DNA from: Adenophora triphylla var. japonica
Lineage: Eukaryota; Streptophyta; Magnoliopsida; Asterales; Campanulaceae
Length of the DNA stretch: 64,000 nt
NCBI GenBank assembly: GCA_022495995.1
Contig: JAFEMH010002515.1
Coordinates: 1 to 64,000, forward strand
Direction: 5' to 3'
Shown here: positions 23,028-36,150 of the stretch, piece by piece
Layout of the letters: each line of letters begins with the position of its first letter
Numbering within the stretch: position 1 is the stretch's first letter
Notes under the pieces: generated by a model
Database searches by the model: none
What the model was told of the DNA's origin: nothing
The model's input: only the letters and a program-made list of their open reading frames with translations
Translations under genes and position numbers: made by a program

Positions 23028-23573
23028 TAGATGAAACAGCAATTTCTCTAGCTTGATGCGTTCCCCTCGTCGCCCCGAACAAGGAAGTACAACCGGATCG
23101 AAAAATGGAGAAAGATTGAATTTGCTAAGAATTTTGGAAGGAAGGGATTGGAGGAAGGTTTTCCATGGAGATTTTTAATTGAGGAGGATGGAGGAAGTAT
23201 GGGAAGATTGACTAAAGGAGGGGATGGGGAAAAAGTGAAGTATGGCCTCCCCATAACTAAATTAATTGAAATCTTTCAACCAAATACAATTAAGTCCTCC
23301 CAAGTTTAAAGGATACAACTAAACCCCCAACTCCACATCTTTACACAACCCACCTTGACTACACATAACATTTTATTTATTTTCAATTATTATAACTTCA
23401 CCCCAACACTTTATCTTATTTCCAATTGAACCCTAAAGCTTCAAAGTTATTTCACGACCATCCTAATTTTTACAAACAATTAAAGACATAAAGTGAGCAC
23501 ATAATATCAACAAATAACATAAAGTGCATATTATGGGATGCTAAAATAGTGCCTAGGGTTAGGTTCGTTACAT
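23028..23573 (-). repeat. LTR fragment related to the gag-only Gypsy-type element
   Basis: The last 90 bases (TTAAAGACATAAAGTGAG...GTGCCTAGGGTTAGGTTCGTTACA) match the LTR edge of the element at 38333-46704 (ATGCCTAGGGTTGGGGTCGTTACA). On the minus strand it therefore starts TGTAACG, the left edge of that LTR family. The rest is diverged AT-rich and GGAGGA-rich sequence in the same relative position as the GA-rich block near 40540-40640. It is bounded on both sides by Copia LTRs. Confidence 0.6.
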
Positions 23574-23707
23574 GCTAAATATCTAAAATGAATGAAAGAA
23601 TAACAGAAAATATTCTAAGTATCAGACATTGATGGAGGATCATTGTAATATTCTAAGTATCAGACATTGATGGAGGATCATTGTGAGGATCATTGTGATC
23701 CTTTACA
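23574..23707 (-). repeat. 3' LTR of the small Copia, truncated, with internal duplication
   Basis: It matches 27365-27461 of the right LTR, but a block of about 37 bases (ATATTCTAAGTATCAGACAT...) is present twice in tandem here and once there. The outer part of the LTR is missing. The minus-strand start TGTAAAGG is intact next to the purine tract. Confidence 0.75.
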
Positions 23708-26700
23708 TGCCCCCGCAAGATGGATGGTCCATAAGTGAGGCCAATCTTGGAGATGAGAGAGACAAATCGAGCCCATGAGAGTGGTTTTGTGAGTGGGTCG
23801 GCAAGTTGGTCTTTGCCGGATATATGTTGAACACGAAAATTTCCAAGCTGAACTTTCTCTAGTACAAAGTGGAAGGCGAGAGCTAAATGTTTCATACGGG
23901 AGTGAAAAATGGGGTTGGCGGAGTAGTTGGTGGCGCCAAGGTTGTCACTGAACACTACTGGTAATGCTGAAGGGTGGATGCCGAGCTCAGCCAGAATGTT
24001 GCGAACCCAGAGAAGCTCGGCAGTGGATGCGGCAATGGCACGGTACTCGGCTTCAGTTGAGGATCGAGCAATATCTCGTTGCTTTTTGGAACACCAAGTA
24101 ACAGGATTACGACCTAAGTAAACAATAAAACCTGTGGTTGAGTGGAGGTCGTCGTTGTCCCACCTTGTCCGGCATCGCGCATGGCATGGAGAATGGGTGG
24201 GGACTGTTTGAAAATCTGAATGCCCAGGTGGATGGTTCCATGAAGGCAACAAAGTAACCGTTTGAGACCGGACCAATGGTTTTCTTGTGGGTGGTGAAGG
24301 AATTGAGCTAGCTTGTTGACTGGGAAAGCAATATCCGGTCGAGTGAGAGAAAGATATTGGAGGCTGCCTATGATGGCTCGGTATTCAGAGGGATTGCAGA
24401 TGGGAGTACGAGGGTGGGCCGATAGAGGAGGGTAGGTGAACATGGGTGTGGGAGAAGGTTTAGAGTTGTCCATGTTATGGCAAGTGAGGAGATCACTAAT
24501 GTATTTTGATTGAGAGAGGATGATGCCATGAGGATTGGGTGTAATCTCGACTCCAAGAAAATAGGAAAGAGGACCGAGATCCTTTAGAGAGAAGCGAGAG
24601 GCAAGATGATCTTTTCAAGAAAGGAGGTGGAAGGACCCGTAACGACAATATCGTCAACATAGACTAGAAGAAGAAGGTGTTGGGAATTTTTGTGGAAGGT
24701 AAAGAGAGATGGATCGGCAATGGAGGGGTTGAAGCCGAAGGAGATGAGGGATTGTTTGAGGGCGGTATGCCAAGCACGAGGTGCTTGTTTGAGGCCATAG
24801 ATGGCTTTGGAGAGACGACACACATGAGAGGGTTTTGTGGAATCTTGGAAACCGGGGGGTTGGGACATGAAGACGGTTTCAGAGAGGTGGCCTTGGAGGA
24901 AGGCGTTGTTAATATCAAGTTGGCGGAGAATCCAGCTATGAGTGATAGCTAGAGAAAGGATGAGAGGTATAGTGGCAGGTTTGACTACTGGACTAAAGGT
25001 TTCAGAATAATCAAGGCCGGGTCTTTGGTGGATTCCTTTGGCAACAAGACGGGCTTTATATTTATGGATGGTGTTATCGGGATTGTATTTGATACGGAAT
25101 ACCCATTTGCACCCGACAATGTTTGGTGCTTCATGGGAAGGAACTAAGGACCAAGTTTCATTACGCATGAGACCGGTGTACTCCTCACACATAGCTTTGT
25201 ACCAATGAGGGGTAGAGCGGGCCTGTTTAGTGGTGGTGGGAAGGGAGGAAGGAGATGAAAGGGCTGTGAGGTTAGCATATTTAGGGTTGGGTTTTCGGAT
25301 GCCATGGGAAAGGCGAGTTGTGATAGTGCGGGTAATTTGGGGCTGAGTTGTGGTTGCTGGAAGAGGTTCGGTCTGGGCAGTTTGGTTGTTGTCATTGCTT
25401 GGGGCGATAGAGGTAGAAGGGAGTGGGTTGGTGTCAGAGGCGAAAGCAGGAGGTGGATGGAGCTGTGGTTCGGTAGTAGTAGGAGAGGGAGGTGGCGGAA
25501 TGGGAGTCTGAGCAGGAGGCTCGGCTGGAGGATATGTGGGTTGTGGTAGTATAATAGGGATAGAAATGGAACACCATTCAGAGGGGGTGATGGTTTGAGA
25601 AAGGGTGGGTTTTGTGGTGAGAGAAGTGTATGGAAACTCTGTTTCAATAAATTTTACGTGGCGGGAAGTGTAGATTTTGTGAGTTGTGGGATCAAGACAA
25701 TGGTAGGCACTTTGGGTGGGGGAATAGCCTACAAAGATGCACGGGGTTGACTTGGGAGCTAATTTATGAGGTGTGTAGGGTTTAAGCCAAGGGTAGCAGA
25801 GGCACCCAAAGCTTCTTAATTTTGTATAGTTCGGAGGGGTTTGAAAAAGTCGGAGATAGGGTGAGTCATTGTTGAGGGTGGGAGTGGGTAATCTATTGAT
25901 GAGATGGCAGTTGTGAGAGCGTGGGACCAAAGAGAGAGGGGGAGTTTTGCATGAGATAGAAGGGAGAGAGCGGTTTCAACAAGATGTCGATGTCGGCTTT
26001 CTGCAAAGCCGTTATGCTTGGGAGTATGGGGTGGAGTGGTGAGGTGAGTGACTCCGTTTTGAATCAGAGAAGGAGTGAGTTTTAGGTATTCACCACCATT
26101 GTCGGAGAAAAATCGAATGATGGGTCGGGAAAAGCATTTCTCGACGATAGCTTTAAAGCGAGTAAAGGTGGCGAAAGTGTCAAATTTATTTTTGAGTGGG
26201 TATAGCCAAGTATATTTGGTAAAATGGCCGACGAATATCACATAATATTTGTAATTGTCATATGAGTAGAGTGGTGAAATCCACACATCAGAAAAAATGA
26301 GTTCAAGAGGTGCATGAGTGACAAGAGAAGAAGTAGAGAAGGAGAGTTTGTGGCTTTTATTAATATTGCAAGGATTACAAGAATTGAGATGACCAAACGG
26401 AATGCGTAAAGAAAATTGCTTATTTAAATTGGAGACAATAGGGGAGGAGGGGTGTCCTAGTCTATGATGCCACGATTGAAGAGAAATTGGGGTGCTTAGA
26501 TGAGCTTGGGGCAGTTGAGGATGCCAGAGATAGATTCCACGATCAGTTGTTCCGTGGAGAAGAATGCGGTGAGTCGAGATTTCCTTGATAAGAAAGGAAG
26601 AGGGAGAGAATTCAATTAGTGCATTATTATCTTTGCAAAATTGAGAAACGAAGAGAATATTTCGAGAGATAGAGGGAACATGCAAAACATTATTGAAACG

Positions 26701-27142
26701 AATATTGGAGTGGGAACAAGAAATGGAAAAACTGCCTATATTGGCAATCGAAAGGGATGATCCATCACCAATAATGACTTCATCGCTTTCATCATAGGGT
26801 GGTGAAGGGAGAGAGTGGAGAGAGTATTTGTGAGATGGTGTGTAGCACCGCTGTCGACTAGCCAAGAAGTCGGAGATGAGGAGTGAGGGGCAGAAGCCGT
26901 GTGAGCTTGGACCTGAGTTGGAGTGTGGGTGGTGGGGGGCAAGCGGCCAGAAGATGGGGGTGGAGGGAAGACGACACTTGGATAGTCGCGTTTGAATTGA
27001 CGATACTGAGAGATCACGTGTCCAACAAATTGACAGTATTGGCATTTTCCTTTGAAAGGCACGGAAGAGGAGGAGGAGGGGTGCGGGTTTGAGGCGGTGT
27101 AGGCAGAATGGGCAGAGGGTTGGTGGAAGAAGACTGATTTGC
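23653..27142 (-). pseudogene. gag-pol remnant of the small Copia element
   Basis: The ATG near 27142 opens a short gag (MANQSSSTNPLPI) that jumps almost at once to the zinc knuckle; the usual UBN2 capsid region is missing. The knuckle CQYCQFVGHVISQYRQF (about 27045-26995) has Tyr where the last Cys is expected. Protease WLVDSGATHHLT is near 26850. The GAG-pre-integrase/integrase region runs 26500-25900 with WHHRLGHP, FSDVW, FSDNGGEY and NGFAESRHRH. RT has PPGFQD (about 24850) and YVDD (about 24655). RNase H (WCSKKQRDIARSSTEAEYRA, about 24080) reaches the end. Frames break near 27030, 25900, 24600 and 24190. Confidence 0.88.
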
Positions 27143-27220
27143 CATGAAGAAAGGAGTGGGCGGCAGAAGGAATAGGGAGGCAAGAGGTTTTTTTTTGAAA
27201 ACAGAGGAATTTGGAATAAA

Positions 27221-27233
27221 TGCTCTGATACCA
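27221..27233 (-). other. primer binding site, initiator Met-tRNA
   Basis: Minus-strand TGGTATCAGAGCA adjoins the right LTR and marks it as the 5' LTR of the small Copia element. Confidence 0.85.
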
Positions 27234-27461
27234 TAAAATAGTTTTGGCAAAAGTTATTTTTTATTTATCAACATATCAGTATATATATATTACAAACTGA
27301 GAATTTGAAAACTAAATAAATACAAGGAGGATATACTATATAAAGAATATAAAGAAAAGAGATATGCTAAATATCTAAAATGAATGAAAGAATAACAGAA
27401 AATATTCTAAGTATCAGACATTGATGGAGGATCATTGTGAGGATCATTGTGATCCTTTACA
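27234..27461 (-). repeat. 5' LTR of the small Copia
   Basis: On the minus strand it begins TGTAAAGGATCACAATG and reaches the PBS at 27233; the end lacks the usual CA, so the edge may be off by a few bases. A TATA-rich block lies at 27280-27290 and TATATA at 27335-27342. Confidence 0.75.
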
Positions 27462-27940
27462 ACCGGAACATGAGAAGCAAGGGGAAGTGGAGGAGATAGA
27501 CTATTTTTCCTTCCTATTGCAAACAAGCGAATTATTGTGGAATTGGGCCTGTTAGCTGATTGAAGCGTACATCATATGCTTAAACATTCTTCAAAAGCCC
27601 AATTTCGTATTATAAGCAACCAGAGAGAGCTGATTATTCGAAAATACAAATTTTTTATTTTTTTTTCTACAGGGATTATATATATGAACCAAGAACTATT
27701 GTTACGGCCATATAATGTTCTGTTGTAGCAATTGATTACAATTTTTTCATTTTAATTTTTATTGCCGGAATTAATTCATTTTAAATTGTCTCACATAAAC
27801 CAAATTAATCACGAGTGTTAGTGACAATGTCGTAGAGGTTGAAGAATTTTACCATCATTCTATCAGCAAGGTTGCAGGAAATATCTCTATAGATCTACGT
27901 ACTTACTTAGTATTTCTTACTCCACTTTCTCTCTCATATA
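27462..27940. other. AT-rich spacer, no gene seen
   Basis: No coding frame, repeat edge or RNA gene was recognised. The sequence is AT-rich intergenic DNA between the small Copia and a Stowaway MITE. Confidence 0.5.
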
Positions 27941-28227
27941 CTCTCTTCGTCTCACGTGAATGGACATTTATTTCCTTTTTGGGACGTCCCATGTGAATGG
28001 ACACTGCCTAAAATGGAAAAGAATATTCACTATTCCCTCCACTCATTCTCTCTCCTACTTCACTTTTACACTCACAACATTCTCTTTCCTAACTATTCCT
28101 CCCACTCATTCTCTCTCCTATTTAATTCTTCATACTCACAACATTTTCTTTCACTTTTTCTCTCTCTTACTTTTTCTTAATTCCCACACCCATAAAGTTG
28201 GTGTCCATTGACATGGGACGGAGGGAG
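27941..28227. mobile_element. Stowaway-like MITE with duplicated core
   Basis: The ends CTCTCTTCGTCTCACGTG and (inverted) CTCCCTCCGTCCCATGTC are flanked by TA (27939-27940 and 28228-28229), as in Tc1/mariner-type Stowaway elements. The core has two tandem copies of a roughly 63-base pyrimidine-rich unit (CCACTCATTCTCTCTCCTA...CACTCACAACATT). The same core occurs in the element at 62657-62924, so the two are one family. Confidence 0.82.
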
Positions 28228-28769
28228 TATTACTTTTTATACTCAATATAATTACTACATTATATATTTAATTTTTTTGCAATACTAATTTTGTGTCTTT
28301 TGCAATGAGATAAACGAAGTATTATAGTTTTTGGAAAGCACATATTGTATTAATAGTTTAAATATTATAAAGTTTAATGAGTAATCGACCAAGAAGAAAT
28401 TATCTCAGAGCAATGCTCTAGTTATAAAAAATTACAAAAATTTGCTTATAAATATAATTATGAAAAAATAATTGAATGTTAAATTACTAAATAATAGATC
28501 CTACAAATATTATAATAACTAATTATTCTTCTAAAACACTGCTTGTTGTAAGTTTGTAAACTAATTATGTGCAACTTTTGCCCCAAAATAAATGATTAAA
28601 TAATTTTATGATTGATCAAAAGCAAATTTATTTATTTATTATTATTATATTGGGAGAGTAATAATTTTACTCATTATCTAATTTATCTTTATAATCTATT
28701 TCAAAAAAGAAAATTATCTTTATAATCCACCAATCCAAACAGGCCTTAGGTCAGATAACATCTTACAGT
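28228..28769. other. AT-rich spacer, no gene seen
   Basis: About 540 bases of strongly AT-rich sequence without a coding frame. A possible 8-base target site CTTACAGT ends it at 28762-28769. Confidence 0.5.
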
Positions 28770-29288
28770 TGATGAAGGCCACACACGGGCGGCCCGGCCC
28801 GAAAGCGACGGGTTTAACGGTGAAACGGGCGAAGCCCGTTCTGTCCGTGTGTGCAAACGGGCTTAAGCCCAGTCCGGCCCGTGATTGAATCCAAGAGAAG
28901 GCCCGCCCGTTTGGCCCGGATCCAAGGACCCACGGGCCAAACGGATCTCCCTTATTTTTTTTTTTAAACAAAATTTGAAATGGGATACGGGGGGTTCAAA
29001 ACCGGGTGGGAGGGAAGGTTTTGGTGCTGCTTACCACTAGGACACTTAGTTGTTGTTGCTATTAATCCAAATGTTAAATATAAAAAAAAAGAAAAAAAGA
29101 AAAACGGGCCAAACGGGTATAAGGGAAACGGGCTTTGGAAGCCCGTGGGCTTGGCCCGCCCGTCGACCCAATATTCCAGTCGGGCCTGTACCGTGATGAA
29201 GGCGGGCCGGACACGGGCTTGATCCACGGGCGGCGGGCTGCCGGCATCTTTTTTGTCCACGGGCTTTAGCCCAAAATGGCCTTCATCA
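28770..29288. mobile_element. GC-rich terminal-inverted-repeat element, hAT-like
   Basis: The perfect 12-base inverted ends are TGATGAAGGCCA and TGGCCTTCATCA. The interior is dense in ACGGGC / GCCCGT in both orientations, giving many self-complementary stems. The left flank is CTTACAGT; the right flank, after mentally removing the Tourist element that follows, is CTTACACA, a 6 of 8 match to an 8-base duplication. It has no coding capacity. The class is inferred. Confidence 0.6.
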
Positions 29289-29292
29289 CTTA

Positions 29293-30216
29293 GGGGGTGT
29301 TTGGTTCGACGGAATTGGCCATTCCGGGGCGGAATGGAATGGTCAATTCCGTTGACTTCATTCCTTCCGTCTGTTTGGTTCGCTGAAATGCTTTTTTTTC
29401 CATTCCCTACGGAATGAAAATTCATTCCTTGGAATGAAAATTCATTCCTTCCAATATTGGAAGGAATGACGAATTCCCTTGGTGATGGAAAAAAAATTTT
29501 TTTTTTGACAAAAATACCCCTACCTAACCCCCCCCCAATCAGCCCCCACCCCACCCCCCATCCAGCCCCCCACCCCACCCCCACTCCCATACCCCCCCAA
29601 CCCCACCCCCCCCCACGAATTTTTTTTTTTTTTTGCCCTACCCCCCATCCAGCCCCCACCACCCACCACCCACCCCCCACCCCACCCCACCCACCCCCCA
29701 CCCACCCCCCAACAATTTTTTTTGCCCTACCCCCATCCCCCACCCCCACCACCCCCCACCCCCAACAATTTTTTTTGCCCTACCCCATCCAGCCCCACCC
29801 CCACCACCCACCCCCCACCCCCAACAATTTTTTTTTTTTTTTGCCCTACCCCCATCCACCCCCACCCACCCACCCCCACCCCCACCCCCCACCCACCACC
29901 ACCCCTACCCCCCACCCACCCCCTACCCCACAAAAAAAAAATTTGCATACCCCCTGCCCTACCCCCCACCCCCAAAATTTTTTTTTTTTTTTTAAAGAAG
30001 GGTAAATTGGTCATTTTATATGTTTTCATTCCATTCCTATAATTTGTATTTTCAAATCAAACATGATTTGGCAAGAAATTGAATGACAATTTCATTCCAT
30101 TCCGTGTCAACCAAACGGAAGATTTGACCATTTTTTTTCCATTCCAATTCCTTCATGAATTCCATTCCATTGAACATTTCATTCCTTCACTTTTTTTCCA
30201 CCGAACCAAACGGCCC
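29293..30216. mobile_element. Tourist-like MITE (PIF/Harbinger type)
   Basis: The ends GGGGGTGTTTGGTTCG and (inverted) GGGCCGTTTGGTTCGG are imperfect inverted repeats, flanked by the TTA duplication at 29290-29292 and 30217-30219. Subterminal sequence is full of GGAATG / CATTCC in inverted array. It ends 239 bases upstream of the protease start codon and so forms part of that gene's upstream region. Confidence 0.82.
29517..29990. repeat. C-rich minisatellite inside the Tourist MITE
   Basis: Irregular repeats of a unit made of an A/T tract, TTTTGCCCTACCCC, then runs of CCCCACC. Unit starts (AATTTTTTTTGCC) lie near 29617, 29712, 29765 and 29825. The strand bias is extreme: almost no G on the + strand. 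The long proline-rich and glycine-rich open frames here are artefacts of the repeat. Confidence 0.85.
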
Positions 30217-30373
30217 TTACACAGTATTCTTTTTGTTTCCACAGGTCAACAAATGGAATTGGAATGAACCTCACGACAAAAATACTCACTTGCCTATTTC
30301 ATAGGAAGAACAAACATCGTATCTGTCTTCTTCTCCAATCCAAATTCATACTCTCTCTCCTCTCCTCTCCTCT

Positions 30374-30383
30374 CCATATAAAA
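30374..30383 (+). promoter_or_regulatory. TATA box of the protease gene
   Basis: CCATATAAAAG lies about 75 bases before the ATG, preceded by a CTCTCCTCTCC pyrimidine patch, a common plant core-promoter arrangement. Confidence 0.6.
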
Positions 30384-30454
30384 GAACCCTCCCCCCTTCT
30401 CAAAAACTCACCATCCAAACCCCAAAAAGCGAAAATAAAGTAATCGAAACAAAC

Positions 30455-33316
<2,862 letters not shown>

Positions 33317-33989
33317 GAAATGTGACTGGTTTCCTTGACGCCCCGCCCCTACTGGATGATGAGCTAATTGGCAGTGATGAAGTTGCGCGAGGAGGAAACT
33401 TGTATTGGCAGTTTTCTGTCAGTAAATTCTTCTTTTAAGCAGAGACATACTCTTGTGAAGTCTTAAATCATCAGATTATGTTGGGTTTTCAATATCACAT
33501 TGTGAATAGCTTCTTTATTTATGCTCTTCATGGGCTATCTATTAAAAGGACAACCTTTATGGAACAATCTGCCTGGGTGAACTGAAAACAACTGCTTCTT
33601 TATGCAATCTTTATATTTTTCGTTCAAGAAAACTGCTGGCATTTTTTCAAATGGAAGTATGTTTTTTTTAATTTATAATTCTCATTTTGAAACGGGTCAA
33701 GTTCCGCCATGAGGTCTGGTCAAATATTAGTACCACTCTTTTGGGGTTATACAATTGAAAATAAAAAAAATACTAAGAGAACTTTGAACATTAAATTATA
33801 GATTGATTTAATTATAATAAAGCGAATCTAAAACTTATAATTGACACACAATCAACAACAACAACAAATTTTATATTCTCATTAGGATAATTAAATCAAC
33901 CTAAAATAATTGTTCAAAGTTCATTGTAGTAATAACAAAAAAATGGAAAGATCTTTTTAAGACAAAAAATGGAAAGATCATTTTAAGAC
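33317..33989. other. protease 3' flank and spacer
   Basis: It contains the protease 3' UTR and then AT-rich spacer. A 26-base block (AAATGGAAAGATC-TTTTAAGACA) is in tandem twice at about 33940-33990, just before the MULE edge. Confidence 0.5.
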
Positions 33990-33998
33990 ATCAAATTC

Positions 33999-34013
33999 TA
34001 TATACAAGGCACC
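33999..34013 (+). repeat. left terminal inverted repeat of the MULE
   Basis: TATATACAAGGCACC is the inverse of 51131-51145. A partial second copy (TACAAGGCACC) follows directly at about 34019-34029. Confidence 0.7.
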
Positions 34014-34047
34014 TTACATACAAGGCACCAATAATCCCCAAACTACC

Positions 34048-34260
34048 CTTCGTGTGTCGTGCTCGAAAGGACGACACGAAGCCTTCATGTCGTGTACTTT
34101 TACACGACATAAACTAATTGGGTTAAATATTAGGTCGTATGAAATTATACGAAATTTAAATTTACTCTGTCATTAATTTCGTACACAACAACACGATATC
34201 ATGTCCTAATATCGTGTATATCCATACGACATATCATAATGAAGGTGTTCTTCGATGATT
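34048..34260. repeat. cluster of TCGTGT/ACACGA hairpins, left subterminal
   Basis: Short stem-loops with arms of the form TCGTRT...AYACGA: 34048-34080, TGTCGTGTA-CTTTT-ACACGACA at 34088-34110, TCGTAT-GAAATT-ATACGA at about 34135-34152, and one at about 34192-34220. They recur only inside this element. Confidence 0.75.
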
Positions 34261-34426
34261 TGCGACACGATGTTAATGATACGCATATGCTATGTTATAT
34301 TATTGAATTGTGTTGTTAATTGAGCAAAATTTATACACTTATACATGACAAGGAACAAACGTCATATTGGATCATACAATATCATATAACCTATCACATT
34401 TAAGTGATACCACTTTATTTATTTGG

Positions 34427-35390
34427 AGGAAACTCATGTAGATGAAAAACACTTGAAATGTCATTTAGAATGTAGAAAAAAATTAAAAAAAAAATAAACG
34501 AGATAGCCGTATACCATTTTTGGCAAGATCGGGACACATAAAACCCTAAAAACCCTAAGTAATGGCACATATTTGTAACTCAATCTCCATTTGGATTTTG
34601 AGGAAACTCATGTAGATGAAAAACACTTGAAATGTCATTTAGAATGTAGAAAAAAATTAAAAAAAAATAAACGAGGTAGCCGTATACCATTTTTGGCAAG
34701 ATCGGGACACATAAAACCCTAAAAATCCTAAGTAATGGCACATATTTGTAACTCAATCTCCATTTGGATTTTGAGGAAACTCATGTAGATGAAAAACACT
34801 TGAAATGTCATTTAGAATGTATAAAAAAATTAAAAAAAAATAAACGAGGTAGCCGTATACCATTTTTGGCAAGATCGGGACACATAAAATCCTAAAAACC
34901 CTAAATAATGGCACATATTTGTAACTCAATCTCCATTTGGATTTTGAGGAAACTCATGTAGATGAAAAACACTTTAAATGTCATTTAGAATGTAGAAAAA
35001 AATTAAAAAAAAATAAACGAGGTAGCCGTATACCATTTTTGGCAAGATCGGGACACATAAAACCCTAAAAACCCTAAATAATGGCACATATTTGTAACTC
35101 AATCTCCATTTGGATTTTGAGGAAACTCATGTAGATGAAAAACACTTGAAATGTCATTTAGAATGTAGAAAAAAATTAAAAAAAAATAAACGAGGTAGCC
35201 GTATACCATTTTTGGCAAGATCGGGACACATAAAACCCTAAAAACCCTAAGTAATGGCACATATTTGTAACTCAATCTCCATTTGGATTTTGAGGAAACT
35301 CATGTAGATGAAAAACACTTTAAATGTCATCTAGAATGTATAAAAAAATAATAAAAAAATAATGAGGTAGCCGTATACCATTTTTTATTT
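34427..35390. repeat. 173-bp tandem repeat, five full copies and one partial
   Basis: Copies start at 34427, 34601, 34774, 34947, 35120 and 35293, each with AGGAAACTCATGTAGATG. The period is 173-174 bp and copies differ by only a few bases. Each full unit carries AAACCCTAAAAACCCTAA, a telobox-like motif. The last copy stops after CCGTATACCATTTTT. It lies between the left hairpin cluster and the transposase gene. Confidence 0.93.
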
Positions 35391-35399
35391 TATTATATG

Positions 35400-36150
35400 G
35401 TGTGTCGTGTCTAAATACACGATATTTACTAAGACATTTCGTATGAACAATACACGAAAGTAATCAGGGTGCATCTCGTGTATTGTTCATACGATATAAT
35501 TACCAGAAACAAATACTATATCGTGTTTGTATACACGATATGTACCATAGTATCTCGGGTATATACACACGAGATACACCCTGAAGCCCTACATAAAACA
35601 CGATATTCACGCAGACAACGGCCCAACAGAGAAACACCATTCTTTGGCCTGTACACCCATGCAGCTGTGACACCATTGTCCAAGTCTTAACACCCATAAA
35701 TTTATACCCATTATTTTCATTAATTCTCATATCATCTAACACCATAGTATGGATTCTCCACAACATTCTCCAAGTTTTTATGATCATATTGATCTTGAGC
35801 TTGTGGAATATATTTTTGAAGAAGAAGGTTTGCCACCAAATTTTCCACATCAAAATCAAAATCCAAGCAGCAATGAAGTAAGTTTTTAAAGTTATATTTG
35901 ATGTTTTGATCAAAATTGCAATAAAAATCCAATCTTGAAACGAAATTGTTTTTCAAGATTGGATTTTTAAATTCTGATATTACTCTATTTCGTGTTAGAT
36001 TATACGAGTTTTATGCTATTTGTCGTGTTTTGATACACGAGTTATGGTGTATCACCTCGTATTGTATAACACGAGATAAATGGGTTTAAGTCGGGTACAT
36101 TTACACGAGATGTTTCAGGAACATCTCGTATAATGCTACACGAAATGTCA
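35400..36150. repeat. second cluster of TCGTRT hairpins around transposase exon 1
   Basis: Stems include GTCGTGTCTAAATACACGA (about 35402-35422), a larger fold pairing 35438-35458 with 35477-35500 through CGTATGAACAATACACGA, TATCGTGTTTGTATACACGATA (about 35519-35541), and five more at 35995-36150. Those from 35995 lie in the first intron of the transposase gene. Confidence 0.75.

Larger units (their letters stand above)
23574..27461 (-). mobile_element. small Ty1/copia retrotransposon with deleted gag
   Basis: Its LTRs are short (228 bp at right, truncated copy at left) and unrelated to the larger Copia elements. From right to left: LTR, PBS, a very short gag, protease, integrase, RT, RNase H, a purine tract (minus-strand GCGGGGGCA at about 23708-23716), and the left LTR. 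The total of 3.9 kb is short for an autonomous Copia. The left LTR lacks its outer part and abuts the Gypsy LTR fragment, so no target duplication can be checked. Confidence 0.85.

Noticed and set aside
29457..30005. Long proline-rich (+) and glycine-rich (-) open frames
   Set aside because: They are forced by the C-rich minisatellite in a Tourist MITE; no domain, no start context, overlapping frames on both strands.
35469..35956. Several 70-137-codon frames near transposase exon 1
   Set aside because: They overlap hairpins and exon 1 on both strands and have no recognisable domain.
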